Source: Larus michahellis
Lineage: Eukaryota; Chordata; Aves; Charadriiformes; Laridae
Direction of reading: 5' to 3'
NCBI RefSeq assembly: GCF_964199755.1
Contig: NC_133899.1
Span: forward strand, 1,984,001 to 2,048,000
DNA length: 64,000 bases
This document shows, one piece after another, positions 24,053-35,690 of this stretch (position 1 is the first letter of the stretch; every line of letters begins with the position of its first letter). The position numbers were made by a program, and so were the translations under genes. The notes beneath the pieces are model-generated. The model ran no database searches. It saw nothing but the letters and a program-made list of their open reading frames with translations, and was not told where the DNA came from.

Positions 24053-27000
24053 TCTCTGCAGCCCTCAAGAGCTACACGGGAAAGCTATAACCAGCCGGAC
24101 ATATGGTTTACAGTGCATGTCTTCTCATGTTGGCACTCCTGTTTACACAGGAAGGGTGTGATGTACGTATGATATCATCATTTGCTCTTCCAAAAGGGCC
24201 AGTGTTTATATTGCTAGTGCTCAGGGTTTAGCCTGTACTCTTCTGCTGTTTTAGTTGTTTCCGTAAATGGTAACTACAGTGAACACTGTTTCAACCGTAA
24301 ATGCTCTCTGGACAACTGCAACTCTGCCATCACCTCAGAAATGCCATGGATGCACCATTCCTCTTGCTCCTTCCACCCAACCTGCTCTCCCAAATCATGG
24401 CTTGTTCGGATGCCCCAACAGCAGCCATGGGGGACTGTTCAGGAAACCTACAGCTGCCAGAAAACCCTGCCCAAACTGCCCTTGGCTTGTTTGTCTGCAG
24501 CTTGTTGTTTTAGTGTTTGATTTCCATTGTGAACTCTTTGGACTCCAACTTGGTTTTCCTTTCTTCCTAAACTTGAGAGCACTGGGTGCAGCTGTACGGC
24601 TCAGACCGCTGCTGGGCATCACTGGGGGCAAACAAGTGCTCCCTCCTGTTCCCAACCTGGGGGCTGGCTCCCTTAGTATGTCAGGAGAACACCCTTGCCT
24701 GCCTTCCATCTGTCGCTTCAAGCATTCCCTAGGTAACAGTATGAAGAAATTTGAAGATCATATTCCTGTAAGTATTGTCTTATTGATGGTGTGCAGGATA
24801 TTCTTAGGGCGCTGGGAGTCAGTTGTTCATTTAAGGGGTTTTCTTTATTTCCAAAAATCTGGGTCCAAATATGGTTTAAGTCACGCATTCAGTCTCATGA
24901 TCTGGGTCCAGCCAACTGCAGGCTCAGAAATGCCCGTTTACATCAGATGTTAACTCTTGACCCTGTTTCCAGTGTATGCTCTCTGAGGAATTCTCCTTGT
25001 GCAAACTTTCCACAGCCTGGGTGTAGCACTTCTCCAAGCAGAGTTCACGGTAAATGCCGATCCTTCGCACAATTTCACATTGCAAATTTCTCATCTGCTT
25101 TTGAGCCTGTTTCGCACCCTTCGTTATTGCTAATAAGCGTGTCTCGAACAAAACCAAGCAAAGTTACTCTGGGGCTTCAAGGGAGTGGCTAGAAGCAACC
25201 CCAGCCATGCTGTTTGCACCGGCAGCTCTGCTTCCACCCCTGCAGTGTTTTATACAGTGCGCGTGCCCTCTCCGCATGGCATTGTGCTGTCTTGGGAAAA
25301 ATCAAGGTGCTCTGTACCTGTAAACAGCCCTGCTCCCTTCCCAAGGAAAGCTTGGGGCTGGCTTGAGATGAGTCGAGAGCTCTGCTGCTGTTGTAACTGC
25401 TGTGCTGTTGCCCGCAATGGGCTTCTCAGCTGCTTGTTCTTACCCTCCCAGTAATCCCAAATGCTCTCATTCTCTCCGTTCCCATGGTTTATGCTACCTG
25501 TAATCCCCTCCACAGTAATTCCTACTGCGTATCTCCTGAAGCTGGATAATCCTATAAGATTGTAATAAGAACAGCACTTGAGTCAGCTCTTACTATTCCA
25601 CCTATCGGAAATCACAGCCAACATTTATTTCGTCGGCTGGCAGAGCCTCTGAAACTCACTGTTTGCTCATCTGTAAATGGCATTTGTTTATGGTCCAAAT
25701 GTCTTAGATACCTTTTGGTGTTGCTGATTGTCCTTCCAGTATATTGAGGCACTTCCAGTTCATCCATAACATTTCCCTCTGTTTTGACAAGTGTGGATAG
25801 TTCAAGTCTTGAGAGATTCTTATCAGCTTGTTCTTCAGTGATGCTATATGAGAAGGACTGGTAGGAGGACTTGCAGCAGTCACGCGTGTCTGTCAGCACA
25901 GGAGACCACACAAAACCAGTAACTTCCCATTTTCTGGGTCTGGTCCACCTCTGCTTTACTGCTTCTGTCACCCAGAACTGTTCAGAGTCCTACAGTCCGC
26001 GATTATCACCAGATAAAGATACCACCAGAGGAGGGAGTCTGTCACTGCAACTCCCTGAAAATCGCTGTCAGCCCTCGAATAATTATGAACATGTCTGCTG
26101 CAAACTCTTGACAGCGCTTTGTCTTTCTACGTCCTGCTTATTAAGAGATTGCATCGCAGGATCGCAGCTCATCGTCTGAGCACTAGCCCAGACGCGTTTC
26201 TCAGTTCTTAGCATTTGCAGTATGCACATCGTGAGCGTGCTGGATGCCTGCTACCCCGTGTCCCCCGCCTGCCTGGCTGCCTCCTGTTCCCAACGTCTTT
26301 CTTTACTCTTTCACCGCTTGCAGTTTTGAAGATGCTGCTTTTCCCCTGTCTGTGTGACTTGCTTGGACGAGCCGTGCCGTTCTCAGCACACACGGTGTTT
26401 GCCTGGTTACCCAGCACACAAAGTCCTCGCTGAAATAATCTATCAGTGCATAGATACTGGATGTAAACTTTGCACTGGAAAGCTGGCTGCTATAAGTGAA
26501 TTGACTTGATGTCTGTTTATTATCTGCTTCGTGTGCGTTTATTATAAAAGAGCAAAGCTTAATGTGAAGAAGCTACTGCTTTAAATTTAAATAAGAATAG
26601 TAGTTTTACAGCTGGCTGGCTAGGAAGAATTTTAAATTCAAGCCTTTCCCAAAGATGTACAGATTTTAAAGTTGTGAGATGAAGAACTAATGAAGAAAAA
26701 TAAACTAATTTATCAGAAATGCATTATATGATTTGTCTGTGCGCACCTGTAAAACAACTGAGTAACACCTTGCTTTGGGACAGTCTCGCAGATACGCCTT
26801 CCAGATCACGGGACTGACTTGGGTTAAAAATAGCTTGTTTTGTTTTCCCTGTATTATTTTTAACGTGGATCAATTTCCCAGCCCACACAGCTGCCTGAGT
26901 ACAATTCAGAGGCTGGTGTGGGGACCAGGGGCACACGTGGCCTGAGGCTGCGTCCACCAGCGCAGCCGCAGGGACGAGCGCTGCCAGCCTGCAGCGTTAG

Positions 27001-27453
27001 TGTGACGCAGCTCAAAAACACCGATACACGCCTTGGATCACAAAGCAGCCAGCACGTATTGCCACGTCTGCCCTTAATAATTATCCTAAGCCTCCCATCT
27101 GAAGTTGGTCCAGGTGACAGTTGCCCAGTTTCGTGAACTGCCCGTACCGGGGCAGGAGTTGGCTTTGCAGGAGCGGCCTGCGGTTGTGTGTGCAATAGGA
27201 GTTGACAGAGGAGTGGGTCCGGTGGGGTTTACTGGTCAGTCGGGGACTGCAGCGGTGAAGCTGGTTTGTTGGTGGCTTCCTTTCTCAAGCTGCAAGACAT
27301 AAGAGCTAAAGGAAAGATGATATCTGTCTAAGACTGCTTCTGTGTGGCATTCCTCCCTTTATATTTAAATATGTCTGCTAAATGCTAAAAGCTTAATATC
27401 TGCTTGGGCTAAGAGTCCAAGGAATTTCTTTCTTGCCTTTAATTTCCAATTAG
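24053..27453. other. GALNS 3' UTR and start of the GALNS-APRT intergenic region
   Basis: Begins with the GALNS 3' UTR. There is no AATAAA until 26,699-26,704, so the transcript end is uncertain. A 228-codon open frame at 24,267-24,953 (+) resembles nothing I recognise and overlaps the likely 3' UTR. No clear gene is visible. Confidence 0.6.
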
Positions 27454-27576
27454 CTGAGCCTCTTGAGTCTCCCTGCTCTGCCCCTGAGGCTGCGTTATCA
27501 TCCAGCCCTCCATGCAGAGGAGCTTCTGAAATTGATGTAACTAATAATCGTGGAGAAAGTCCTACTGCATTTACAG

Positions 27577-27855
27577 TCTATGGCTGCAAAAATGGAGTCT
27601 TGCTTTAAAATCCTGCAGCGACAAATGGATTATTTCGGTGGCAAATTAGTCTCTGTGGACCAACAATTTGGGGATCTGAACACTGGAATTGGAAAGCAGA
27701 AGATCAATTCCGAACACTTAAGAGCCAAGGTTAATGCCCTGCAAACTGTATTGAGTGCGGTGATGAAAGATAACATGCCTCTGCATTTTAAACGGGAAGC
27801 CGAGAAACACAGTATTAAAAGTGAAAATGGGCAAGTTCAGGGCGAGAGCGAGTGA
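27577..27855 (+). CDS. Unassigned candidate exon encoding a long coiled coil
   Basis: Not recognised as a named gene. After a good acceptor (CCTACTGCATTTACAG, ending 27,576), 92 codons run to TGA at 27,853-27,855, with AATAAA at 27,872-27,877. From MESCFKILQRQ onward, hydrophobic residues fall at alternating 3/4 spacing over nine consecutive a/d positions (F, I/L, M, F, L, V, F, L, I). After a short break the pattern resumes in the same register (L, V, L, L, V). That is typical of a parallel coiled coil and unlikely in random intergenic sequence. The tail is hydrophilic (KSENGQVQGESE). The frame is closed upstream by TAA at about 27,538, so this is an internal or terminal exon, a frameshifted exon, or a pseudogene piece. 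A distant resemblance to coiled-coil N-termini of BEN-domain-type proteins is a guess. Confidence 0.45.
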   Translation, partial: SMAAKMESCFKILQRQMDYFGGKLVSVDQQFGDLNTGIGKQKINSEHLRAKVNALQTVLSAVMKDNMPLHFKREAEKHSIKSENGQVQGESE

Positions 27856-28153
27856 TACCCACATATTTGCTAATAAAACGTTACACGGCGTCTGGGGACT
27901 GAGTTTTCGGGCAAGTGCTGAGGATGACAGTGGGCTTTTACTAACGGAACTGGAATTAATATCGCCGAGGAGGCTGTTGAACCTGGGACGCTCGCTGCCG
28001 CGTGGAAGCTGGCAGTTGCCGGTACCTGCCGCATCGAGCCTTTCCCAAACGTGGTAGACAGCTTCCAAAAGCCTCCTGGTTTCCCCTAAAGCGAAGCAGG
28101 CAAGATGAGGATCTCCCAAAGGCTGGAGAACACTGGTTTTTTTTTTCCAGTGA

Positions 28154-28213
28154 GGACATCTTTGCAGTCGTCAAGTGAAATAATTTCAGCAGCTGAAGAA
28201 AGACCTTTTGAAG
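28154..28213 (+). CDS. Possible additional small exon of the unassigned coiled-coil gene
   Basis: A 60 nt segment bounded by a strong acceptor (ten T then CCAG) and a consensus donor (GAAG|GTGAGA). One frame is fully open and encodes RTSLQSSSEIISAAEERPFE. It lies 300 bp after the coiled-coil exon candidate. Whether the two belong together is unknown; the coiled-coil frame stops before it. Confidence 0.25.
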
Positions 28214-31200
28214 GTGAGAATGGTTTGAATCGGGGCTTTGGAGGGGAAGGCAGTGCTGGGAGGCAGTTTATTGTCTGCAGAGTTGCCAGCAGGCTCTTCA
28301 GCCCAGCTAGACGAGAAATCTCTCCCCAGGGATCTTGCTGTTGTCCTCAGCACTGGGAAACTTTATAAACCACATGCGCTTTTCCTCTCCAAGAGTTACT
28401 CTCGAGTGCTTGTTCGGTATCCAATTAACTGGTTTGCAGTTGGAGTGGCTTGTTTTCCATTTCTCTTAACAGTTATAATACTTGGAATAGACTTTTGCTT
28501 TTGTTTTCTGATAGTATTTGATGTGAGTTTTTCATATGTTATCAGAAAGCAACACGACAGCGCCTCTTGAATTAAACTGTTAGTTTTTAAGAACAGTTGT
28601 AAGGGAAGAATTGAAATCTCATTTTTGGTTCTTTTTTCCTTTGGAAACTGGCTATTTTAAAGCCAGTTTAACTGGAGAAAAGATTCCATTTGCCTGTTTT
28701 CTTTATATCCCCTTCCACCGTTTATAGTTTTGTTGTTGCTCAAAGTCTAGTTCGGATTATATAAATCCTAAATAAAGGTGGATCCCCAGCCAAAAGCCTG
28801 TGGTTTCTTAGGAGTGTAAAAAAACAAACCTCTGCCATACAACTTCTCGAGAGCGGCAGCCTGGCAGCTCTCTATGCCTTTGTCCCTCCCGGAGTCACTT
28901 AATACCCTTCTGGGTGATATGTAGGTGGGTAGCACGATTCCCATCTGAAAGGGATAGGGGCTGAAAAGCCCGTCGGCCCGTTCGCCAGCAGCGAGGAATG
29001 CGTGCCAAATCCATTAGTTCTGGATCGGACTCAAAATCCCCTCCCGGCTCGGCCAGGCTGACCAGAGGAGAGAGAGGAGTTCTGTGTCTTCTCCAAGGGC
29101 CTGATCCAACCTGCCGCAGCGGGCAGGAGGTGCCGGGTTCAGCTCCGCGCAAACAGGGATGCTGTGGAAGGGCAGAGCTGGTTCATGGTGCCTTCGCCTC
29201 TTTTAGGGGGGACAAAGCCAGCTCGTTATTCAGTACGGACGCTTCGGTCCCAAGCCCAGGGAGCTGGCTGGGGAACTGCATTTTTCTGCTGTTGAAATAA
29301 GATATTTTAAAAAAATGGGTTTAAAGTGCATGCGTTTCTAAAGCTGAAATTGAAACGAAACGTTCCAGCGGATTTGAAAGGAAATTTTAGTTCTCATTTC
29401 CCCTTGTGGGGTATGTTGAAATTTTGAGCATTTTGTTCCACTTCACACTGAAGTTTTAAAATCCTTAACGGAACAGAAACTTCCATACTCAGCACAGCTC
29501 TTCTAATTGCCTGTTTAAGCTGATTAGAGTTAGCCCGCAAGCTTTTATATCCCCAGTTTTTATGTTGACAGGTTAATAACATCTCTCGTATCAGGATCTC
29601 AAAGCACTTCTAAATTACTCATTAGCTCTGTGTCCAAAAGAGAGGCAAAGCCAGTGACCCCCTGTTACGGTACCCTCTGGGGGGTCCAGATCTGAGGTGG
29701 TGGTTCCTCCCCCAGGCACAGAACAGCCCTAAACCTCTGGAAGCCGCAAGCGGATGTTGAGACACCTCCCCGATGATATTCCAGAGCCCAAGTCCTTTGA
29801 CATCACATTTGGAAATTGGTCCTAGGAAAGTTCTTTTCAGATGGAAATTGCAGTAGGAGTCAGCGCTGTTGTTTCAAAGGTTGAACAATGACGGGGAAAC
29901 TAATTTATTTTGGATGTTAAAAACCAGTCCGGACTGGTAGGTGCAATTCATAACCTTTGAAATGGAGGATTAATGAGGTGAAGTTCTGACAGAGATCTGA
30001 GAAATGTTTTTTAAACCTGAGCTGGCATAATTTCTGGCAGCTGAATCATTGGAAGTCCGATTTGGTGTAACGTTTGTGTTCTTCCTGGCAGAACTGATGG
30101 TGTCTGAGGCCTGATCCTGCATCAGAGGAGGAGACATCCCGCATCAGAGGACGAGAGATCCCCCCAGCCGTTTCTTCACCCAGCTGCTGGATGCAAAGGG
30201 ACCGGTGGGAGCCCTCGGCAGCTCCTCCTGGTGAGAGCTGCTGCTTTGCCTGGGGTTGGTTGGCGTGAGGGGCCTGGGAACCTCGCTTAGCCTCAAGAAA
30301 AATGTGGTGGTGTCTTCTGCTAGTAACGGTGGCGATTGCGTAGGAGGGCCGCAAACAAGAAAAGTGTGATGAAGACCCCAGCTCACAGATTCTCCATTAG
30401 TGAGAGGCAGAAGGCAGGGGGTGCCTGGTGTTTGCACTGCAGGCAGCCTGCAAAAAAGCCCTTTCCCAGCTCCTGCTTATTTCCATGGGTAGGCAGATAA
30501 ATTCCATGACTTCCATCCGCCAGGAAGAAGAGGAGTTGCTGGAATAGCTCATTGTCCAGTATCGTGGTTGGTAAGGTTACAGGATAAACCCTTCCAGCTC
30601 ATCTGAGGGAGCGAGGGTGTTGCGAAGCCCCTGTTCCAGTGGAAGACGACGTGCTTCATCTGTGCTTGCTTCACTGGAACAGCTGCTAGCGAGGATTCTT
30701 CTGGTGCCAAAGAGATAATCTGACTTCAGGGAAAATCTTAGTCTTTAAGGGAATGGTTGTGAAAGGAGAGACACGGTGACCTCCTGCGCGGGCTGTCTCT
30801 GGCAATAGAGAGCTTAACAAGAAAGGGGGCAACCTTTGCACTGGCCTTCAGCTTGTCTCCCTTTGCACCTCAGGCAGACATCCATTGAACGGGTGTCTTT
30901 TGCCATCTATAGATGAATTAGGAAGAAAATAGAGCAGTGGAGGATTCGGTGTGTGGCAAATGCTTCCTGAGGGTTTGCACCAAGCACTGGGAACTGTGCA
31001 ATGACACAGGACGTGTCAGATGCTGGGATGCAGGCAGAATTGGGTTTCTCATGAGCCGTGATTTGTACACGAGCCTGTCACAGCTGAGTTGGAGAGGAGA
31101 CCAGCCTCTCCTCCTGTCGGCTGCTCCTCCTGTGCGAGAGCCACTTCTCCTAGCTGAAAGGACCCCACAGGGCTGTTGGGAGCAACTAGTCCAGCAAGAT

Positions 31201-31869
31201 TAGGAGAAAGCCAGGCTTCTGCAGCCCTGAGCACCTGTCCCACGGGGTCCACATTAAATCACTGCAAAACACCTGGATAGCTGCTGGCGTGCTGTCACAC
31301 ACCTCAAAGACAGACCGTAACGGCTGTCTGGAGGGTGTGGAGCCGAGCTGTCCCCATCGCAGCTATCGGCAGCAAGCACTGAGCTCAGCCAGGGGTGTTG
31401 CATGCTAGAACCGCCTTTCCTTTCTGCAGCGGGTTGTGCCCAGATGCATTTGGAGCAGGCCCAAGTCGTATTTGCTAATGTAAGACGAGATCTGTACTCA
31501 TTCAGTAGTATGTGTCCTGCCCACGATGGGTTTTGCGTGGGCAAATGGCTATTCACCCATCAGGCGATGGGAGATAGGAGCTGTGTGAGAGTGCCCTGAC
31601 CTGCCGTGCCAGTAAGTGACACCAGTAGCTGCCGAGCTGTTAGCCCAGGACCGAGGGCGCTCAGACTGGCTGTGTTATCATCCCCCACGAGTGTAATCCA
31701 AACCAACGGTTCTAACAACCACAAAATGCGATTCCAGGGGTTCACAAGAGGTGATGGGGACAGAAAAGCAGGAAAGAGTTTGGTGATAGCAGGGCAGGGA
31801 TGAAGGGAAGTGTAACCTCTGCACACAGGACCCCTTTCCAAAGCTGGCTGGGGCAAGGCAAGGTCCCAG
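28214..31869. other. GALNS-APRT intergenic, remaining part
   Basis: Mixed composition with rising GC towards the right. No gene, tRNA or clear interspersed repeat is recognised. An 88-codon ORF at 30,937-31,203 (+) has no recognisable domain. Confidence 0.6.
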
Positions 31870-32880
31870 GGCTCCATGCACTGAGGAAAAACACGTGCTG
31901 CAGGTACCAGAGCACTCTTCAGAGGCAGGACTGGGGCTCCATGCTGCAGGGTGGTACAGCTCCATGCACTGGGGAGATTGGGACTCTGTGGGTTGGGGTA
32001 CCGACGAGAGCTCCATGCACCAGGGGGTGTTGAGGTTCCATGCCCCAAGGTGCCAGAACTCTGTGCACCTGGTGACCAGGGCTTCATGCACCAGAGTAGC
32101 AGAGCTCCACGCACCGAGGGCATTGGGTCTCTGTGACCTGGGATGCCAGAGCTCCATGCATGCAGGGACCGGGGCTCCATGCACTAGGGGAGTTGGTGTG
32201 CCGTGCATGGGGGTGCATGCACCGGGCAGTCAGGGCTCCGTGCCCTGGGGGGACCAGTGCTCTGTGCCCTGGGGTACCAGACCTCCATGCACCAGGGGGT
32301 CTGGGCTTTGGAGTACCAGAGCTCCATGCACTAGGGGATCGGGGCTCTGGGGTTCCAGAGCTCCATGCACCAGGGGGACGGGTGCTCTGTGCCCGGGGGT
32401 ATCAGAGCTCCATGCACTGGGGGTCAGGGCTGTGGAGTTCCAGAGCTCCATGCACCGGGGGATCGGGGCTGTGAAGTTCCAGAGCTCCATGCACCAGGGG
32501 GTCAGGGCTGTGGAGTTCCAGAGCTCCATGCACCAGGGGGTCAGGGCTGTGACGTTTCAGAGCTCCATGCACCAGGGGGTCGGGGTTCCAAAGTTGCAGA
32601 GCTCCACGCACCAGGGGGGACCAATGCTCTGTGCCCTGAGGTACCAGATCTCCATGCTCTGGGGTTCCAGAGCTCCGTGCTCCGGGGGGGCTGGGGCTCT
32701 GGGATACCAGACCTCCCTGCACAGGGGGAGACCGATGCCCTGCGCCCTGAGGTACCAGATCTCCATGCACCGGGGGTCGGGGCTCTGGAGTTCCACAGCT
32801 CCATGCATCGAGGGGTCGGGCCTCCGAGGTTCCCGAGCTCCGTGTCCCGGGGTGCCAGAGCTCCACGTCCCAGGGTATCG
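31870..32880. repeat. Minisatellite of about 39 bp units immediately upstream of APRT
   Basis: About 25 degenerate tandem units, each starting near AGCTCCATGCACCAGGGGG and ending near GGCTCTGGAGTTCCAG. The most regular part is 32,300-32,600. Other units carry a variant (GTGCTCTGTGCCCTGGGGTA), so the array has at least two unit types. Because most units are multiples of three and lack stops, long open frames occur on both strands (for example 31,895-32,998 on +). These are repeat artefacts, not genes. The array ends about 115 bp before the APRT start codon. Confidence 0.9.
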
Positions 32881-32994
32881 GGGCGCCGTACCCGATGCTG
32901 GCGGCCCCGGAGGCGGCGCGGGGCCGTTCCCCGCCGAGCGCCCCGCCCGCCCGCCCGGCGCTGCGCGGCGGCTGCGCAGAGCGGGGCCGCCGCC
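32881..32994 (+). promoter_or_regulatory. APRT CpG-rich proximal promoter / 5' UTR
   Basis: A very GC-rich stretch full of CpG and CCCGCC runs, with no TATA box, leading to GCCGCCATGA (good Kozak context). It is the only unique sequence between the minisatellite and the start codon, and fits a housekeeping CpG-island promoter. Confidence 0.6.
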
Positions 32995-33074
32995 ATGAGC
33001 GAGGAGCGGCTGCGGCGGGTGCGGGACCGGGTGCGGTCCTTCCCCGACTTCCCGGTGCCCGGTGTGCTTTTCCG
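32995..33074 (+). CDS. APRT: APRT exon 1
   Basis: ATG in GCCGCCATGA context. Encodes residues 1-27, ending in VLFR with a split Arg codon. The donor is TTCCG|GTGCGG. Confidence 0.97.
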
Positions 33075-35690
33075 GTGCGGACGGGGACGGGACCGGGACC
33101 GGGGACGGAGAAGGGACGCGGGCTCGCCGCCCGCTCCGCTCCTCTCCTCGCCGCCCATCCATCCTTCCTGGGCTTAGGAGCTCGGTCGGGAGCCAGACCA
33201 GCCCCCGGAGGTGACTAACCCCTTTCCTTCTCTTTGCAGCGATATCAGCCCCTTGCTGAAGGATCCTGGAGCTTTCAGGACTTTGATCGATCTTCTGGAA
33301 GAGCATTTGAGGGCGTCTTTCCCCCGAATCGACTTTATTGTAGGTGAGTGTTGGTTGCAACACCTCTGAGGCCAGGACAGAGCACCCTGTCCTCGGGCTG
33401 CCCGGGGGGGGAGCGTGGGGAGGCTCCTCTGCTAATGGGGCAGGGAATACTATAGCCTTTGGACGTTGTAGTCACCCGAACGTTGGCCTCTATCATATGG
33501 TAACGCCGGGACAGGTTATACCCTTAACTTACTGCTGTAGTTTCCTAAAATACTGGTTTGGGATGTGGCAGACTCCATCTGACACTTCAGTGCCAATTCC
33601 GTAATTCATTGCTTTCATCATTAAAGAGAGTCAGGAAGTACCGAAAAGTACTGAAAGACAGTCAGACTGAAAGTCTGACGTAAAGTCCTACAGGCGTGCC
33701 TGTAAGGTCTCGCATAGTCCCCGTGGCAGGCACTCTGTTCCAGCACGTTTTCCTTCTCAGGGGGCTTTTTTGAGCCAACAGAAACAGCCTTTGTGGTGGT
33801 AACACGTTGCAACACACCTATGAAAGAGGCTGAGAATGGAAGTGCTTAGAAAAGCAGTGCTCGGGCTGGGTCATAGCCCAAAGTTCAAGGAGTCTAGACC
33901 AAACGTGGTCCAAATGCCTCATGTTAACTGAAGTCTGACCCCCGGTGGTGCAAACTCCCTGGCTGTGTGGCCAAACTGATACTGGAGCTTAGCTGAGCTT
34001 ATCTCTAAGAAGAAGAGCCAGAGGAGAGGCAAAATAGGCTGATGCGGTGCCCGGAAGCCCGTCAGCAGCACATCTTGGCGAGCGCAGGCAGTGCAGGAGT
34101 GTGGTGTGTGTGTTTTCAACCCATAGAAATGGCTGTAAGAGCAGATTGCTTCTAGAGACACTCTGCTGAATACGGGAGGATAAACCTGGGGTATTGTGCA
34201 AAGACACCCCCAGTCGAATGACTCTCTTCTGTGCTGCTCTGCTCCCCCCAGGCCTGGACTCCCGTGGCTTCCTCATAGGCCCCCCCCTGGCTCAGAGACT
34301 GGGCATCGGCTTCGTGCCGATACGGAAAAAGGGGAAGCTTCCCGGTCCGACTGAGTCAGTCTCCTACACGCTTGAGTATGGCAAGGTAATGCCCGGGGAG
34401 AAGAGGGTTTCCGGGCTGGGGGGTGTCAGCGAGAGGAGGGGGTGATAAAACCAACGGGGTGGTCCCCAAGCTGGGTTTCACAGCCAGTGCTGATGCCACG
34501 GGCAGCCTGGCATGGCACAAGCTTCAGGAGCGGCGCTGAGCTTCACCGTGCCCTGGCATGGCGGCTCCCTCCCCGAGCCATGGACACGCGGTTTGTGTCG
34601 CTGAGCCGCGCTGTGATTTTTTTGTAATTTTTTTTTTTGGGGGGTGGGGGCATGATAACGACTTGATGCTAAATTGCTTTCTTTGGCTTGAATTCAGGGG
34701 CACGAATGTGGAGTGTGTTTCCCACTCTTCCAGTAAGTGCTATAAGTAAATGCCTTTATTGCATGGCTTCAAAACAGAGCGCTCGCCTCGTAACACCGCA
34801 GCCTCTCCGATTAAAGAGCAGAGGTGTGAGCCCAATAACACGCTACCGCTGGTAACTAACGGCACCCAGGGACCGGCAGCAGAAACACGGAACCTAGGCA
34901 TTCTTTATGAGGATTGTTTGGGCCAACCCTTGCGTGGGACAAGTTCATCTGACACAGGACGTGCCTGTGGCGGTTTGGATCTGGCTTGGTGGTGCTGTCC
35001 AAGCAGAGAGCTCCAGCCCAGTGCATTACAGGAGATTTTCCTCACTGGAAAGCTGCTTCAGGATAAGGTTTCACGAGGGGACCATAACTCACTTGATGAA
35101 CGTTCAGGATTTTGACGTGCCAGAGGGTTGGCCCAGCAGTCACCTAACCCGCTATATATTTTCGTGGTACTCCCCTGTAGCTGGAATATGTGTTTTTTGG
35201 GGTTTTAGGTGCTGAGTGTTAAGGTTGCTCTCGCTGAAGACTCGTCTGCGTTCCACCGCGTGTTAGCAGTTTGTGAAGCGTTTCTCTGTAAGGCAAGACT
35301 AAAATGAAGCTACTCTTCCCACCCTGCAGGCTGAGCTTGAAATCCAGAGCGACGCCGTGGAACCAGGACAAAAAGTAGTTATTGTAGATGACTTGCTTGC
35401 AACTGGAGGTGAGAAGCAGATGGTGTTAGAGCATGTGTAACCCACGGACGCGTGCGTTGGTGACAGCAGGAGCGGCTGTGGGGTTTGAAGCGTACCTCGG
35501 CACTGCTCCTCGAGTGACGATGTTTCTGCTCAACCTCTGTCGTGCAGGTACCATGTGTGCAGCCTGTGAGCTGGTGAAGAGGCTGAAGGCTGAAGTCCTG
35601 GAGTGCCTGGTGATCATAGAGTTAAAACTCCTGAAAGGGTCGGAAAAACTCGAGTCCATCCCTTTCTACTCTCTGCTGCAGTATGACTGA
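32995..35690 (+). CDS. APRT: APRT, adenine phosphoribosyltransferase (complete, five exons, 179 aa)
   Basis: Cytosolic purine-salvage enzyme converting adenine and PRPP to AMP and pyrophosphate. Coding exons: 32995-33074, 33240-33343, 34252-34385, 35330-35408 and 35548-35690. They total 540 nt and are all phase-consistent. The protein starts [20 protein letters not shown] and ends PFYSLLQYD. At 179 aa it is one residue shorter than human APRT (180), with the same five-exon structure. Key features are [13 protein letters not shown] (adenine-site loop), [10 protein letters not shown], and the PRPP-binding motif [14 protein letters not shown] at about residues 122-135. No frameshift or premature stop is present. 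A possible poly(A) signal AATAAA is at 37,031, rather distant. The gene lies downstream of GALNS on the same strand and tail to tail with CDT1, as in mammals. Confidence 0.98.
33240..33343 (+). CDS. APRT: APRT exon 2
   Basis: The acceptor is TCTTTGCAG and the donor is TGTAG|GTGAGT. Encodes [19 protein letters not shown] through PRIDFIV (about residues 28-61). Confidence 0.97.
34252..34385 (+). CDS. APRT: APRT exon 3
   Basis: The acceptor is CCCCCCAG and the donor is GGCAAG|GTAATG. Encodes [18 protein letters not shown] through [10 protein letters not shown], to residue 106. Confidence 0.97.
35330..35408 (+). CDS. APRT: APRT exon 4 (PRPP-binding motif)
   Basis: The acceptor is CCCTGCAG and the donor is TGGAG|GTGAGA. 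Encodes [15 protein letters not shown] and [11 protein letters not shown], with the two aspartates of the PRPP signature. Confidence 0.97.
35548..35690 (+). CDS. APRT: APRT exon 5
   Basis: The acceptor is TCGTGCAG. Encodes [18 protein letters not shown] through FYSLLQYD and TGA. Confidence 0.97.

Noticed and set aside
24267-24953. 228-codon open frame just after the GALNS stop codon (+)
   Set aside because: It overlaps the likely GALNS 3' UTR, has no recognisable domain, no clear promoter or splice context, and a composition like the flanks. Most likely a chance ORF; conservation data would decide.
32557-33363. 268-codon minus-strand frame across the APRT promoter and exons 1-2
   Set aside because: Produced by the stop-free minisatellite plus the antisense of GC-rich APRT exons; not a gene.
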